Source: an uncultured Bacteroidales bacterium (GTDB lineage Bacteria > Bacteroidota > Bacteroidia > Bacteroidales > UBA932). From it: a DNA stretch of 64,000 bases. Location: contig CAJONI010000026.1 of assembly GCA_905235995.1 (NCBI GenBank), positions 1 through 64,000 of the forward strand, read 5' to 3'. Made by a program: the position numbers and the translations under genes. Within the stretch, counting starts at the first letter, position 1. Each line of letters begins with the position of its first letter. The notes under the pieces were generated by a model. That model saw only the letters and a program-made list of their open reading frames with translations. It ran no database searches and was not told where the DNA came from. This document shows positions 28,701 through 36,151 of the stretch, in pieces.

Positions 28701-29879
28701 CCTGACATTTCCAGGCAAGTCGGGATCACCGTTACCAACAGCGGTTCTCACATAGAGGATGAAAATCTGGAAAAGGTTTTCGAGCGCTTCTTCCAGAGCG
28801 ACGTGCTGGACGCCAAGATGGGAAGCGGCGTGGGCCTCAGCCTGACGCAGATGCTGGTGGAGCTGCACCATGGTGCGATCACGGCCTACAACACTGACGG
28901 GGGAGTGTGCTTCAGTGTGACGATGCCTGTAGGCTGCGCCCATCTTTCGAAACGGGAGATGTCGGCCACGTCCCACCACAAGGACCTTTATACGAAGATA
29001 CCTTCCACCGAAGAGATGGTCCGCAGCACCGAGGACATCGAGTTCAAGCCTGCGGCGGAATCGTCCGACAAGGTTGCCAGACGCAAGCGCAATGTGGTCA
29101 TCGTGGACGACGATCCGGAGATACGCGACTATCTGCTGGCAGAACTCCGTTCGCAGTACAACGTGAAAACCTTCCCCGGTGCCCGGGAGGCCTGGGCCGA
29201 CATTTCCGTAGCACAGCCCGACGTCGTGGTCACTGACCTCAAGATGGAGGGCATGGACGGCCTGGAACTTTGCCGGAAAATCCGCCGCAATCCCGTCACG
29301 AACCATATCCCCATCATCGTATTCACCTCTTCTTCCGATGAAAGCAGCCATCTGGACAGCATCGACAGCGGCGCTGACCGTTTCCTTTCCAAGCCGCTCT
29401 CGATCGACCTGCTCAAGAGCAGCCTGGCGCAGCTGATCAGTTCCCGTGACACTATCCGTGGCAAATTCTCCGGAAGCCCTCACTACGATTACGATGAAGT
29501 CAAGGTCGCAACGTCGGGAATGGGTTTCATGGACAGGGTCATGTCGTTGGTGAAGCAAAACCTGGACAATCCGGACTTCGGGGTTGAGGACATGAGCCGG
29601 GAGGTCGGCATGAGCCGGGTACATCTGAACCGAAGATTGAAGGAGACACTCGGCATATCACCTTCCAGCCTTATCAAGTCCACGCGCATGAAACAGGCGG
29701 CATATCTGATGGTGCACGACAAGGTGAACATCTCCGAGGTGGCCTACAGGGTGGGCTTCTCCACGCCCTCTTATTTTTCCAATTCCTTCCGCAGCTACTT
29801 CGGCATGTCGCCCAAGGAATTCGTCGCCAGGTATTCAAATTCCACTGACCGCGAAGCCCTCGACAAGCTGTTTCAATAG
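25797..29879 (+). CDS. Hybrid two-component system regulator (HTCS), XynR-like
   Basis: One-protein sensor and transcription regulator in the inner membrane, predicted to sense xylo-oligosaccharides in the periplasm and switch on the surrounding locus. Order: signal peptide (1-24); periplasmic two-component propeller repeats (about 25-670, many WIGT/WIAT motifs); Y_Y_Y domain (about 690-765); transmembrane helix (772-796); HisKA with the phospho-acceptor His826 in NISHEIRTPL; HATPase (NLLSNAFKHT, GSGVGLSL); receiver with Asp1147 in VTDLKMEGMDG; AraC-type HTH at the C-terminus (about 1255-1350, ISEVAYRVGFSTPSYFS). All phospho-relay residues are present. The track begins at a GTG (25785); ATG 25797 is chosen. 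About 1360 residues is standard. Confidence 0.95.
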   Translation: MKQFWYIFIVFSVLCMLPSVADAQRPRLYTSDSGLPSSHVNYIYQDGRGFIWIATENGLARFDGQDFLTFRYRRDKTDALASDLVMSVFEDSCGALWIGTSMGLQIFQPDSRSFSLFDFQDPDVPGSTQHISSMIEVKVGNDETELWVATSQHGIYVIDPISHEMKGNRRTLLDMNIPSPYVHCLFQDSRGWVWIGGETGGLSVVDGASLQRKDVGLDPVVHVRAFAEDPSSGDILIASMNGIFVYRASSRTIHASRNPAARRCQVFSLIYSPAQRGGREFLVGTETRGLCTYDMDSDRLDDADIPSRSQDISRWKVHSLMQDNQGNIWIGAFQTGVMVVPRSMYGFEYTAVDRGCVSSLAKDPRDGSLWIGIDGGGLLKISPDGRRTVFNSSNSALTNDSVMGLVFDRHGKLWIGTYLDGTFTYTPSQGFRRFSTHPPGEAFHISCLAYDPVGDIIYAGTYGEGLGMISASDGRVVRRITEDINKWVHTVYIDKAGIAWLGTANGLMCYNHSNGKLSSYNLGDSSQKARVYCVHEASDGRFLIGSGEGLMVCDRTSGTVSVYSEADGLSNDVVEAIQEDSDGRFWVATSFGLNRFDPASGNFSNFYSYDGLQGNEFHFGASMKDDDGRLYFGGTGGLTSFYPEFLQMSHPVPPLYFSRLTVLNEEVDYDSSRENNILDKHITEAGRITLPYKSNSFALEFAVLEYTNPLKIRYACKMDRFDKEWRILPFSVHTASFTNLPAGRYTLNVKAFFDGAPEEYSTTSIEVRVLSPWYLTFWAYLAYLIVLLALAWLVIYFRRRRVERIREQEASEIKELKLKMFTNISHEIRTPLTLLMSPLKQMRESETEPHRKDLYNLMYRNSLRILRLVNQIMDMRKVDEGKMQLHFLETDIVYFVRDIMQSFDNMAVTRNIALVLEPEAEVVNLWIDQGNFDKIIFNLLSNAFKHTPDGGSITIRISAPKKNGGSLPPDISRQVGITVTNSGSHIEDENLEKVFERFFQSDVLDAKMGSGVGLSLTQMLVELHHGAITAYNTDGGVCFSVTMPVGCAHLSKREMSATSHHKDLYTKIPSTEEMVRSTEDIEFKPAAESSDKVARRKRNVVIVDDDPEIRDYLLAELRSQYNVKTFPGAREAWADISVAQPDVVVTDLKMEGMDGLELCRKIRRNPVTNHIPIIVFTSSSDESSHLDSIDSGADRFLSKPLSIDLLKSSLAQLISSRDTIRGKFSGSPHYDYDEVKVATSGMGFMDRVMSLVKQNLDNPDFGVEDMSREVGMSRVHLNRRLKETLGISPSSLIKSTRMKQAAYLMVHDKVNISEVAYRVGFSTPSYFSNSFRSYFGMSPKEFVARYSNSTDREALDKLFQ

Positions 29880-29964
29880 CATAACTGGTATAAGTTCCGT
29901 TTTTTACCAAATATGTAACGAATGTGACAAGTTTGATACATTTTTGTAATTCACTGAAACATTC

Positions 29965-29990
29965 ATGGCCCCTTCGAGGGGCCATTTTTT
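29965..29990 (+). terminator. Rho-independent terminator after the HTCS gene
   Basis: Perfect stem ATGGCCCCT/AGGGGCCAT with a three-base TCG loop and a T6 tail, 85 bp after the stop. The symporter -7 element lies immediately downstream. Confidence 0.9.
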
Positions 29991-29991
29991 A

Positions 29992-29999
29992 TAGTTTTG
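29992..29999 (+). promoter_or_regulatory. -7 element of symporter-GH43 promoter
   Basis: TAGTTTTG matches TAnnTTTG, 26 bp before the ATG. It continues as TTTGTATTAG, identical over 10 bases to the xus promoter. Upstream (29923-29940) lie TGTGACA and TTTGATACA, elements also found in the xus/xylanase control region. Confidence 0.6.
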
Positions 30000-30025
30000 T
30001 ATTAGAAAAAACCTAAATCAAAATA

Positions 30026-31450
30026 ATGGGTAATCAGACTTCCGAGGCCAAAGGCTTCTATAAATTAAGTTGGATGCAAAGGATAGGGTTCGGCGCCGGC
30101 GACATGGCGCAGAACCTGATCTACCAGACCATCAGCATCTGGCTGCTGTTCTACTATACGAATGTCTTCGGCCTCAGGCCTTCAGTCGCGGCCGTGATGT
30201 TCCTGGTGGTGCGTCTGGTGGACGTGATCTGGGACCCCATCGTGGGGACCTTCGTCGACAAGAGCAACCCCAGGTGGGGAAAATACCGTTCATGGCTCAT
30301 CCTCGGCGGCATTCCTCTTGTGGTGCTGGCCATCCTGTGCTTCTGGAACGGGTTCAGCGGATCGCTGGTATATGCCTATGTCACCTATGTCGGCATGTCG
30401 ATGTGCTATACCCTGGTCAACGTGCCTTACGGAGCGCTCAACGCCTCCCTCACCCGCGACACCAACGAGATAACCATCCTTACCAGCACCCGCATGTTCA
30501 TGGCCAACCTCGGAGCCCTGTGTGTCAAGTCTCTCCCCCTGATCATCGCCATCTTCGCCCCCAAGGTCCTGGACCCCGCGACTGGCAGGGAAGTGGCGGT
30601 GTACAACACTCCCGAGTCCGCCTCGGCCTGGTTCATAACCATGACCATCTTCGCCCTGGCGGGGCTGCTGCTGCTGATCTTCTGCTTCACGCAGTGCAAG
30701 GAAAGGGTGGTGATGGACGAGAAGGCCTCGGCCGACGTGAAGGTGAGCGACCTCTGGATGGAGTTCGTGCGCAACAAGCCGCTGCGCGTACTCGCCTTCT
30801 TCTTCATCACGGCATTCGCGATGATGAGCGTGGGCAATGCCGCAGATTCCTATTTCATGACCTACAACGTGAAGGCCACCCCGCTGCTGACCACCCTGTT
30901 CATGTGGCTGGGAACCATTCCGGCCTTCATCTTCATGCCCCTGGTGCCTGCCATCAAGCGCAAGATCGGCAAGAAGGGCATGTTCTACTTTTTCCTCGGG
31001 ACGGCAATCGTGGGCATGGCCATGATGTACACCTTCGTGTCGATACCGGCAACCAAGGACAATTTCGTGCTGCTCTGCATCGCCCAGTTCGTCAAGTCCA
31101 CGGGCATCATCACCGCCACGGGCTACATGTGGGCCCTGGTGCCCGAAGTCATAGCCTACGGTGAATTCACCACAGGCAAGCGCATAGCGGGCATCGTCAA
31201 CGCCCTGACAGGCATTTTCTTCAAGGCGGGAATGGCCCTCGGCGGCGTAGTCCCCGGACTCGTGCTGGCGATCGTGGGGTTCCAGCCCGGTGTCGAGCAG
31301 ACCCCGCTGGCCCTTCAGGGCATACTGTGGATGGTCTGCGTGATACCGGCGGTACTCCTCATGCTTGCCATCTGGATCATCTCCAAATATGAACTGTCCG
31401 ACGAAAGGATGGATGAAATCAACCGTGCGATAGAAGCACGCTCACTATAA
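30026..31450 (+). CDS. GPH-family (glycoside-pentoside-hexuronide:cation) sugar symporter
   Basis: Inner-membrane MFS transporter of the GPH family, predicted to take xylose or xylo-oligosaccharides from periplasm to cytoplasm. About 12 hydrophobic segments are visible. GPH signatures include GFGAGDMAQNLIYQ in helix I, LVDVIWDPIVGTFVDKSNPRWGKYRSWL (loop 2-3) and NVPYGALNASLTRD. A C-terminal block EVIAYGEFTTGKRIAGIVNAL is also typical. Length 474 is normal. The GH43 gene follows 12 bp later, the same order as the transporter-xylosidase pair of Prevotella xylan loci. Confidence 0.92.
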   Translation: MGNQTSEAKGFYKLSWMQRIGFGAGDMAQNLIYQTISIWLLFYYTNVFGLRPSVAAVMFLVVRLVDVIWDPIVGTFVDKSNPRWGKYRSWLILGGIPLVVLAILCFWNGFSGSLVYAYVTYVGMSMCYTLVNVPYGALNASLTRDTNEITILTSTRMFMANLGALCVKSLPLIIAIFAPKVLDPATGREVAVYNTPESASAWFITMTIFALAGLLLLIFCFTQCKERVVMDEKASADVKVSDLWMEFVRNKPLRVLAFFFITAFAMMSVGNAADSYFMTYNVKATPLLTTLFMWLGTIPAFIFMPLVPAIKRKIGKKGMFYFFLGTAIVGMAMMYTFVSIPATKDNFVLLCIAQFVKSTGIITATGYMWALVPEVIAYGEFTTGKRIAGIVNALTGIFFKAGMALGGVVPGLVLAIVGFQPGVEQTPLALQGILWMVCVIPAVLLMLAIWIISKYELSDERMDEINRAIEARSL

Positions 31451-31462
31451 GCAGAAACAGCC

Positions 31463-32458
31463 ATGGCAGATAAAGTGATCAAACGTTACCTTTTCCCGGA
31501 CGACTACATGGCGGACCCGTCCGTCCATGTCTTCGACGGCAAGCTCTATATCTATCCGTCCCACGACTGGGCAGCCCCCGTCCCGGAAGACGATTTCGGA
31601 AGCCAGCACGACATGAAGGACTATCACGTCCTGTCACTGGAAGGTCCCGACCCCATGACCTCCCCGGTGAAGGACTGGGGCAAGGTCCTGGACCTGAAGG
31701 ATATCCCGTGGGCCAGGAGGCAGCTTTGGGATTGCGACGTGGTCCGTGGACGCGACGGGCGCTACTACATGTACTATCCCGCCAAGGACAAGACTGACAT
31801 CTTCCGCTGCGGAGTGGCAATCTCCGACAAGCCCACCGGACCGTTCGTACCGGAGCCGGATCCCATCCGCGGAAGTTATTCCATAGACATGGCCGTCCTG
31901 CATGACGATGCGGACGGTGAGTATTATATGTATTTCGGTGGCATCTGGGGCGGCCAGCTCCAGCGCTACCGCGACAACCTGGCGCAGGACTGCGGGACCT
32001 CCTACCCGGAGGACGGAGAACCAGCCATCCCCCCCCGCGTCGTGCGCCTTTCTCATGACATGCTGCAGTTCGCAGAGGATTCCCGTCCGGTCGTAATACT
32101 GGACCAGGCGGGAAAGCCCCTCACCGTGGGCGACACCCACCGTCGCTTCTTCGAGGCAAGCTGGATGCACAAATACCAGGGAAAGTACTACTTCAGCTAC
32201 TCTACCGGCGATACGCATCATCTCTGCTATGCCATAGGCGACAATCCTTACGGACCGTTCACCTACACGGGAGAACTCCTGACGCCTGTCGTAGGCTGGA
32301 CCACCCACCACGCCATCGTGGAATACGGCGGCAAATGGTGGCTCTTCCACCACGACAGCGTCCCTTCCGGAGGCATCACGCGCCTGAGGAGCCTCAAGGT
32401 CTGCGAGCTGAAATATAATCCGGACGGAACGATTCAGACGGTCGATGGAATTGATTAG
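31463..32458 (+). CDS. Glycoside hydrolase family 43 (beta-xylosidase/exo-xylanase type), cytoplasmic
   Basis: Five-bladed beta-propeller glycosidase that probably splits imported xylo-oligosaccharides (alpha-L-arabinofuranosidase activity is an alternative in this family). There is no signal peptide, so it acts in the cytoplasm, matching the adjacent symporter. Candidate catalytic residues: base Asp in YMADPSVHVFDGK, pKa-modulating Asp in GSYSIDMAVL, and acid Glu in RRFFEASWMHKY. At 331 residues it is a single-domain enzyme without an accessory module. A strong terminator follows. Confidence 0.9.
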   Translation: MADKVIKRYLFPDDYMADPSVHVFDGKLYIYPSHDWAAPVPEDDFGSQHDMKDYHVLSLEGPDPMTSPVKDWGKVLDLKDIPWARRQLWDCDVVRGRDGRYYMYYPAKDKTDIFRCGVAISDKPTGPFVPEPDPIRGSYSIDMAVLHDDADGEYYMYFGGIWGGQLQRYRDNLAQDCGTSYPEDGEPAIPPRVVRLSHDMLQFAEDSRPVVILDQAGKPLTVGDTHRRFFEASWMHKYQGKYYFSYSTGDTHHLCYAIGDNPYGPFTYTGELLTPVVGWTTHHAIVEYGGKWWLFHHDSVPSGGITRLRSLKVCELKYNPDGTIQTVDGID

Positions 32459-32485
32459 GGTTAGGATAGTATTGGTAATTTGTGT

Positions 32486-32534
32486 GCTTCTTCCGGTGCT
32501 TTGAGCACCGGAAGAAGCGGCCGTCTTTTTTTTT
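32486..32534 (+). terminator. Strong hairpin terminator after GH43
   Basis: A 15-bp perfect stem (GCTTCTTCCGGTGCT and its complement) with a TTG loop spans 32486-32518, followed 7 nt later by a T-tract at 32526-32534. It lies 28 bp after the GH43 stop and just before the next promoter. Confidence 0.85.
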
Positions 32535-32544
32535 CGGAAAATCG

Positions 32545-32552
32545 TATCTTTG
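32545..32552 (+). promoter_or_regulatory. -7 element of GH5 promoter, very close to the start codon
   Basis: TATCTTTG, a full match to TAnnTTTG, ends only 4 bp before the GTG used as start. The transcript would have almost no leader. Confidence 0.6.
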
Positions 32553-32556
32553 TCCC

Positions 32557-33813
32557 GTGAAACCTACATCGATACGTAAAATCCTTGCTTCAGCGTTGCT
32601 GGCGATGGGTCTGCTCCTGGCGGGTTGTGAACCTGTCGAGCCTGAGCCTGTCGTTCCCGTGCCCGATCCTGAGCCCGAACCGGAGGTGGAGGAGGTTTTC
32701 GAGACCGCGGCTCAGGCCGTGGACCACATGGGTGCCGGATGGAACCTTGGCAACACCCTCGACAGCAACAGCGGAGACCTCGACAACATGTGGATAGAGG
32801 CATGGACCCAGCGTACCCCCAAAGATTATGAAACCGCCTGGGGACAGCCTCAGGCCACCCGCAGCCTGATCCACATGTTCAAGGAAGCCGGGTTCGGCGC
32901 CATACGCGTCCCTGTGACCTGGTATCCCCATATGGGGAAGATAACCCTCCACGGCAGAACCAAATGGGACCCTTCCACCTGGACGGGCACTGAAGTGGAC
33001 GCCGCCTGGATGGCCCGTGTCAAGGAAGTGGTCGACTATGTGATAGACGAAGGCATGTACTGCATTCTCAATGTCCATCACGACACCGGAGCCTCTTCCA
33101 CGGCATGGCTGGTGGCGGGGGAGAAGGAGTTCCAAGCCGCGCAGAGCCGCTACGAATCCCTTTGGGAACAGATAGCCAATACTTTCAAGGACTACGGCGA
33201 GAAGCTGCTCTTCGAGTCCTACAACGAGATGCTGGACTCCTATGATTCATGGTGCTTCGCATCGTTCGCGACTCCGGCCCGTTACGATGCGGCGGTGGCG
33301 GCGTCGGCATATAATGGAATCAACAGCTATGCCCGCCTGTTCGTTGAGACGGTACGCGGGACCGGCGGAAACAACGCCCAGCGCAACCTCGTCGTAAACA
33401 CCTACGGCGCCTGCAGCGGCGACGGCACCTGGAACAGCCACCTCAAGGATCCACTCAACCAGCTGATGCTCCCGGAGGCCCCGGGACATATCGCCGTGCA
33501 GATCCACAGCTACTGGGAAGCCGACAAGTTCGCATCGCAGAAAGCCGACATCGACAAACTGTTCACCAACATCGACGCCTGCCTGGTCAAGCGTCTCGGC
33601 GTTCCCGTGATCATAGGGGAGTGGGGCGGGGGAACCGGAGAGGACAGCAATGCGAATGTGGAATTCGCCTCCTACTTTTCCAAAAAGGCAAAGGCCGCCG
33701 GAGTGGCGACCTTCTGGTGGATGGGCCTTTCGGACGGCGACGACCGGTCGGCCCCCCGCTGGTCCATGCCCCGGACCAAGGCGGTCATCATTCAGGCACA
33801 GTCGGGCGAATAA
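32557..33813 (+). CDS. Glycoside hydrolase family 5 endo-glycanase, lipoprotein
   Basis: Surface or periplasmic lipoprotein with a GH5 TIM barrel (about residues 50-415), likely an endo-beta-1,4-glucanase or related (GH5_4-like). Signal peptide and lipobox LLAGCEP are followed by an acidic Pro-rich linker (PVPDPEPEPEVEE). Catalytic residues visible: acid/base Glu in ESYNEML and nucleophile Glu in VIIGEWGG. GAGWNLGNTLDS near the start of the domain is a classic GH5 motif. No ATG lies upstream in a sensible position, and the first internal ATG would destroy the signal peptide, so GTG 32557 is chosen. The 3' end overlaps the convergent HAD gene by 26 bp. Confidence 0.88.
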   Translation: MKPTSIRKILASALLAMGLLLAGCEPVEPEPVVPVPDPEPEPEVEEVFETAAQAVDHMGAGWNLGNTLDSNSGDLDNMWIEAWTQRTPKDYETAWGQPQATRSLIHMFKEAGFGAIRVPVTWYPHMGKITLHGRTKWDPSTWTGTEVDAAWMARVKEVVDYVIDEGMYCILNVHHDTGASSTAWLVAGEKEFQAAQSRYESLWEQIANTFKDYGEKLLFESYNEMLDSYDSWCFASFATPARYDAAVAASAYNGINSYARLFVETVRGTGGNNAQRNLVVNTYGACSGDGTWNSHLKDPLNQLMLPEAPGHIAVQIHSYWEADKFASQKADIDKLFTNIDACLVKRLGVPVIIGEWGGGTGEDSNANVEFASYFSKKAKAAGVATFWWMGLSDGDDRSAPRWSMPRTKAVIIQAQSGE

Positions 33814-34513
33814 ACCGTCCCGGAAGCCGGTCGGGGAGTTCTGCCATCCGCTCCAGGCGGAGCAGCTTCGGGTGTTCGTATTCTTCAGTCTTTTCGTGCT
33901 CCCAGAGTATGCGGAAGGGGATGTGTACGCCCCATCCGCCGAGTTCGAGCACCGGCGCTATGTCCGACTTGAAGGAATTGCCTACCATCAGCAGGGCTTC
34001 CGGCAGTATGCTTTCCTCCCGGCAGAGCTGGCTGTAGGTCTCGAGTGACTTGTTGGAAGTGATGACGATGCGGTCGAAGAGGCCGCCCAGGCCGCTGCGC
34101 CCGATCTTGTGCTCCTGGTCGAGCAGGTCGCCCTTGGTGAGCAACACCATGCGGTAGCGCCCCGTGGCCCGGATTTCTTCCAGTGCTTCGCGCACACCGG
34201 GCAGGGGAGCGGCGGGGTTGCGGATTATGTCCCTTCCCGTCTCGAGTATGCGCCCCACCATGCTTCCGGTGAGGCGGTCGCCCGCGAGCCTGACGGATGT
34301 TTCAAGCAGGGATATCAGATAGGGCTTGGCTCCGTAGCCCAGCTCGGCCATGTTGGCGGCTTCAGTGGCGTAAAGCTCCGCTGAAAGCGACTCCAGGGTG
34401 CCGAACTCGTGCAACTCCTCCGCCCATTTCCTTTCCCCCTCCCTGAAGAGAGGTTCGTTCTCCCACAGGGTGTCGTCGGCATCGAAAGCTATGACCTTGA
34501 CGTTCTCGAACAT
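33788..34513 (-). CDS. HAD-superfamily hydrolase
   Basis: Cytoplasmic haloacid-dehalogenase-type phosphatase, probably acting on a small phosphorylated metabolite; the substrate is unknown. Motif I is VIAFDADDTLW (nucleophile and acid Asp), motif II MVLLTKGD, motif III Lys in ITSNKSLETY, and motif IV is probably VGNSFKSDIAP. An alpha-helical cap lies between motifs I and II. The track starts 22 residues upstream; ATG 34513 (MFENVKVIAFD) is preferred because a -7 element lies between the two. Tail-to-tail overlap with the GH5 gene. Confidence 0.85.
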   Translation of the reverse strand: MFENVKVIAFDADDTLWENEPLFREGERKWAEELHEFGTLESLSAELYATEAANMAELGYGAKPYLISLLETSVRLAGDRLTGSMVGRILETGRDIIRNPAAPLPGVREALEEIRATGRYRMVLLTKGDLLDQEHKIGRSGLGGLFDRIVITSNKSLETYSQLCREESILPEALLMVGNSFKSDIAPVLELGGWGVHIPFRILWEHEKTEEYEHPKLLRLERMAELPDRLPGRFIRPTVPE

Positions 34514-34535
34514 GACACGAAAATCGAATTTTCGC

Positions 34536-34543
34536 CAAAGATA
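34536..34543 (-). promoter_or_regulatory. -7 element of HAD gene promoter
   Basis: TATCTTTG on the minus strand, 22 bp upstream of ATG 34513. It pairs back to back with the plus-strand element at 34565-34572. Confidence 0.65.
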
Positions 34544-34564
34544 CGAAGGATAGTGCAAAATACT

Positions 34565-34572
34565 TATCTTTG
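34565..34572 (+). promoter_or_regulatory. -7 element of M28 peptidase promoter
   Basis: TATCTTTG followed by GTCGCC, 22 bp before ATG 34595. Back-to-back with the HAD promoter. Confidence 0.65.
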
Positions 34573-34594
34573 TCGCCATAACATTTTAAAAATC

Positions 34595-36151
34595 ATGAAA
34601 CGTATCTCTCTCATCCTGTTCTGGGCGCTGCTTGCATTCAGCCTGCCCGGAAGCGTCCTGGCACAGGACAAGACCGTAAGGAAAATCATTGAAATCGGAA
34701 CCACGGACAACCGGACCATGGAGCACGACGACTTCCTGGCCAACGTGATCGGCGGCCGCCTCATCGGTTCCGCCGCCCTGACGGAGGCTGAAGCCTGGGT
34801 GAAGGAGCAGTTCGAGTCGTGGGGGCTTGAGGTGATGGTGCAGGAGGCCGGCCAGATCAACGTGGGTTTCAACCGCGGTCCCTGGTTCGGCAGGATGCTG
34901 AGCGAAGACGGCATGGTGCTGCATTTCGGGACTCCGTCCTATACTGCAGGCACGCGCGGCAAGCAGGCGGGACATGTGCTCATGGAACCCAGGACCCGCC
35001 GCGACTTCGACCGTATGAAGGGTGCGCTGAAGGGCGCCTGGGTGCTGCTCGACGCCGAATCGAACGGAATGGCCATCGACTGGTCGGCCAAGGCCGACGA
35101 GAAGCGCGCCGAAGTTATCGCAAAGAATGAGGAGATCGACCGCGAGAACAACGAGATACGCCGCTGGAATTATGAAAACCGCGACGCCGAGCCCAAGCCG
35201 CTGAAGAAATATGAGACCGCCCCGGCCCTGTTCTACCGCGAGATGGTCGAGGCCGGTGTGCTGGGATTCATCCGTTCGGCCAAGGTGCCCCTTCAGGTGT
35301 TGTACGACCGTGCCAACTGCTACGACATCACCATGGAGAACCTGCCGCGCGTCTGCGACATCCTGCTCGACGAGGCCCAGTTCAAGGTGGTCAGGGAGAA
35401 GGTGCTCCGCAAGGACATCTTCCAGCTGGAATTCGAGATCCGCAACCATTTCTACCGCGGTCCGGTGAAATATCACAACGTGATCGGCATCCTGCGCGGA
35501 AGCAAGTATCCGAAGGAATACGTGATGGCCGGCGGCCACCTCGACGCCTATGACATCGGCACCGGCGCGGTCGACGACGGCAACGGCACTTCCGTGACCA
35601 TGGAGGCGGCCCGCCTGCTGGCCACTGCCGGCGCGAAGCCCCGGCGCACGATGCTTTTCTGCATCTGGACGGGCGAGGAGTTCGGCCTGCTTGGCTCGAA
35701 GTTCTTCGTGGAAAACAAGACCGTGCCCCTCGACAAGATATCCAACTATTTCAACCGTGACGGAGGCCCGCTCTGCGCCACGAGCATCATGGTGCCCCCG
35801 GCCATGTATGATGACTTCGTGGAAGTATGCAAGCCTCTGGAAGGCGTCAATCCCGATTTCCCCTTCACCGTGAACAAGCGTGAAGGTCCGGCCCAGCCGC
35901 GCCCGACCCGCGCCGGCGGCAGCGACCACGCCTATTTCGCGATGAACGGAGTGCCGGCCATCTCCTTCCGCGAGACCGACCCCAAGGGCTACAACTTCGA
36001 GTATCGCGAGATCTGGCACACGGAGCACGACATCTTCAACAAGACGATTCCCGAATACATGGAGCACTCGGCCGTGGTGACCGCCGTGGTCATGTACGGC
36101 CTTGCGAACCTCGACCACCTGCTCTCCCGCGAAGGACTCTACAAGGAGTAA
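34595..36151 (+). CDS. M28-family zinc peptidase (aminopeptidase type) with PA domain
   Basis: Secreted metallopeptidase. A signal peptide (1-24, GSVLAQ) is followed by an N-terminal region with an inserted protease-associated domain (about 110-290) and the M28 catalytic core. Metal ligands are seen in GGHLDAYDIGTGAVDDGNG (His, bridging Asp), WTGEEFGLLGS (general base Glu and ligand Glu), FNRDGGP (Asp) and HTEHDIFNK (His). The track ORF starts 62 residues upstream inside the divergent HAD gene; ATG 34595 begins the signal peptide. Tail-to-tail overlap of 13 bp with the next gene. Confidence 0.9.
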   Translation: MKRISLILFWALLAFSLPGSVLAQDKTVRKIIEIGTTDNRTMEHDDFLANVIGGRLIGSAALTEAEAWVKEQFESWGLEVMVQEAGQINVGFNRGPWFGRMLSEDGMVLHFGTPSYTAGTRGKQAGHVLMEPRTRRDFDRMKGALKGAWVLLDAESNGMAIDWSAKADEKRAEVIAKNEEIDRENNEIRRWNYENRDAEPKPLKKYETAPALFYREMVEAGVLGFIRSAKVPLQVLYDRANCYDITMENLPRVCDILLDEAQFKVVREKVLRKDIFQLEFEIRNHFYRGPVKYHNVIGILRGSKYPKEYVMAGGHLDAYDIGTGAVDDGNGTSVTMEAARLLATAGAKPRRTMLFCIWTGEEFGLLGSKFFVENKTVPLDKISNYFNRDGGPLCATSIMVPPAMYDDFVEVCKPLEGVNPDFPFTVNKREGPAQPRPTRAGGSDHAYFAMNGVPAISFRETDPKGYNFEYREIWHTEHDIFNKTIPEYMEHSAVVTAVVMYGLANLDHLLSREGLYKE

